Below are positions 14,053-15,004 of a stretch of 15,004 nt of DNA, piece after piece. The notes below the pieces were generated by a model, which saw nothing but the letters and a program-made list of their open reading frames with translations, was not told the origin of the DNA and searched no databases. Origin of the DNA: Solobacterium sp. GTDB taxonomy: Bacteria > Bacillota_I > Bacilli_A > Erysipelotrichales > Erysipelotrichaceae. How positions within the stretch are numbered: position 1 is the first letter of the stretch; each line of letters opens with the position of its first letter. The stretch is taken from assembly GCA_016284975.1 (NCBI GenBank), contig JAEEPV010000186.1, positions 1 to 15,004 of the forward strand, in the 5' to 3' direction. Position numbers and translations under genes: made by a program.

Positions 14053-15004
14053 ACTGCAGGCAAAGTATCAGGAGTGGCTGGAATCTCCATACTTTGATGA
14101 AAAAACAAAAGAGGAACTTCGGTCTCTTGAGGGAAATGACAAAGAGATCGAAGAGCGCTTCTATAAAGACCTGGAATTTGGTACGGGCGGAATGCGCGGT
14201 CTCATGGGGGCAGGAACGAACCGTCTGAATATCTATACAGTCCGTCGAGCAGCCAATGGGCTGGCTGAGTATATCCGCTCGGTTTCCGGGGAAGACCGCG
14301 GCGTAGTACTTGTCTATGACAGCCGTCATAACAGTAAAGAAATGGCGGAAGAGACAGCACTTGTTCTCAATGCGAATGGAATCAAAATCTGGATGTTTGA
14401 TTCTCTGAGACCAACACCGGAGCTTTCCTTTGCCATAAGAGAACTCGGAGCTATCGCAGGTGTTGCGATTACGGCCAGTCATAATCCGGCAGAGTACAAC
14501 GGTTTTAAGGTGTACTGGGAAGATGGTGGACAGATTTGTCCGCCCCATGATCGAAACATCATGGAAAGAGCCTCGGCGATTACTTCTCTTACGGATATCA
14601 AAACGATGACAAGAGCAGAGGCTGAGAAACAAGGTCTTTACCAGACTCTGGGAGAAGAGATGGATCGGAAATATCTGGATGCGGTGCGTTCTGTACTGCT
14701 TGACCCGGATGTTCTGAAAGAAAATGCCGGACAGATTCGAATTGTTTATACACCGCTTCATGGGGCAGGAAATCTTCCGATACAGCGACTGCTTTCTTCA
14801 ATGGGGTTTACACAGGTCTATGTGGTGAAAACCCAGGAGGAACCGGATGGCAACTTTACGACTTGTGAAAAACCAAATCCGGAAGAAGAAAGCGCCTGGA
14901 CGGAAGCGCTTAAACTTGCGAAGGAAGTCGATGCGGATATTGTGCTTGCGACAGACCCGGATTCCGATCGGATCGGCATGTACGCGAAAGACCGGAAAAC
15001 AGGA
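14042..15004 (+). CDS. Phosphoglucomutase/phosphomannomutase (PgcA-like), N-terminal 321 residues, runs off the window
   Basis: This is an alpha-D-phosphohexomutase that would interconvert glucose-1-phosphate and glucose-6-phosphate for cell-wall polymer, glycolipid or glycogen metabolism. Visible marks are DLEFGTGGMRG (43-53), the sugar-phosphate loop region TPELSFAIRELGAIAG, the active-site serine loop TASHNPAEYNG (144-154, phosphoserine S146) and the magnesium loop DPDSDR (305-310). Bacterial PgcA-type enzymes are about 560-580 residues, so a little over half is present. The ATG at 14042 lies in the end of the DUF624 gene with GGAGGG upstream. Sugar specificity (glucose or mannose) cannot be fixed from this part, but the N-terminal layout fits the glucomutase-like PgcA group. 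Confidence 0.93.
   Translation, partial: MNSELQAKYQEWLESPYFDEKTKEELRSLEGNDKEIEERFYKDLEFGTGGMRGLMGAGTNRLNIYTVRRAANGLAEYIRSVSGEDRGVVLVYDSRHNSKEMAEETALVLNANGIKIWMFDSLRPTPELSFAIRELGAIAGVAITASHNPAEYNGFKVYWEDGGQICPPHDRNIMERASAITSLTDIKTMTRAEAEKQGLYQTLGEEMDRKYLDAVRSVLLDPDVLKENAGQIRIVYTPLHGAGNLPIQRLLSSMGFTQVYVVKTQEEPDGNFTTCEKPNPEEESAWTEALKLAKEVDADIVLATDPDSDRIGMYAKDRKTG

Overview
The window reads as chromosome of an anaerobic, probably gut-associated Bacillota. Base composition is mid-range by eye, Shine-Dalgarno sites are strong, every gene is on the + strand, and oxygen-sensitive iron-sulphur chemistry sits beside a class B sortase, a preQ1-I riboswitch with QueT, a VanY-type peptidase and a DUF624 protein. 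An Erysipelotrichia-like source is my best guess, but no marker gene here settles it.

Region 1 (1-9743) is a long co-directional cluster with gaps of a few dozen bases at most or ATGA overlaps, closed by one intrinsic terminator. It holds the tail of a 2-hydroxyacyl-CoA dehydratase-like subunit, its BadF/HgdC-type ATPase activator, a small membrane protein, a short protein resembling part of acetyl-CoA synthase (CdhC/ACS beta), an HgdB-like protein with a duplicated coiled-coil tail, a second full-length dehydratase-like subunit (22 of 39 C-terminal residues identical to the partial one), a second related small membrane protein, the chaperone HtpG, an octahistidine-bearing small protein, a CooT-type nickel-binding protein, and an Old Yellow Enzyme-type reductase with 4Fe-4S, FMN and FAD/NAD domains. 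The likely logic is that the activator injects low-potential electrons into the dehydratase-like pair and the flavoenzyme reduces an unsaturated product. The ACS-like protein together with a CooT/CooJ-like nickel pair is the surprising part and suggests a metal, possibly nickel, requirement. The substrate cannot be read from the sequence.

Region 2 (9744-11927) is a class B sortase, a Nudix ADP-ribose pyrophosphatase and MTA/SAH nucleosidase, tightly coupled. A TATAAT lies just before the sortase start.

Region 3 (11928-13358) has a promoter, a preQ1-I riboswitch overlapping the Shine-Dalgarno, queT, then a membrane-anchored VanY-family D,D-carboxypeptidase and a terminator. Region 4 (13356-15004) has a good promoter, a DUF624 membrane protein and the first 321 codons of a phosphoglucomutase that runs off the window. 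No tRNA, rRNA, CRISPR array, insertion sequence or gene-free stretch above 300 bases was seen.
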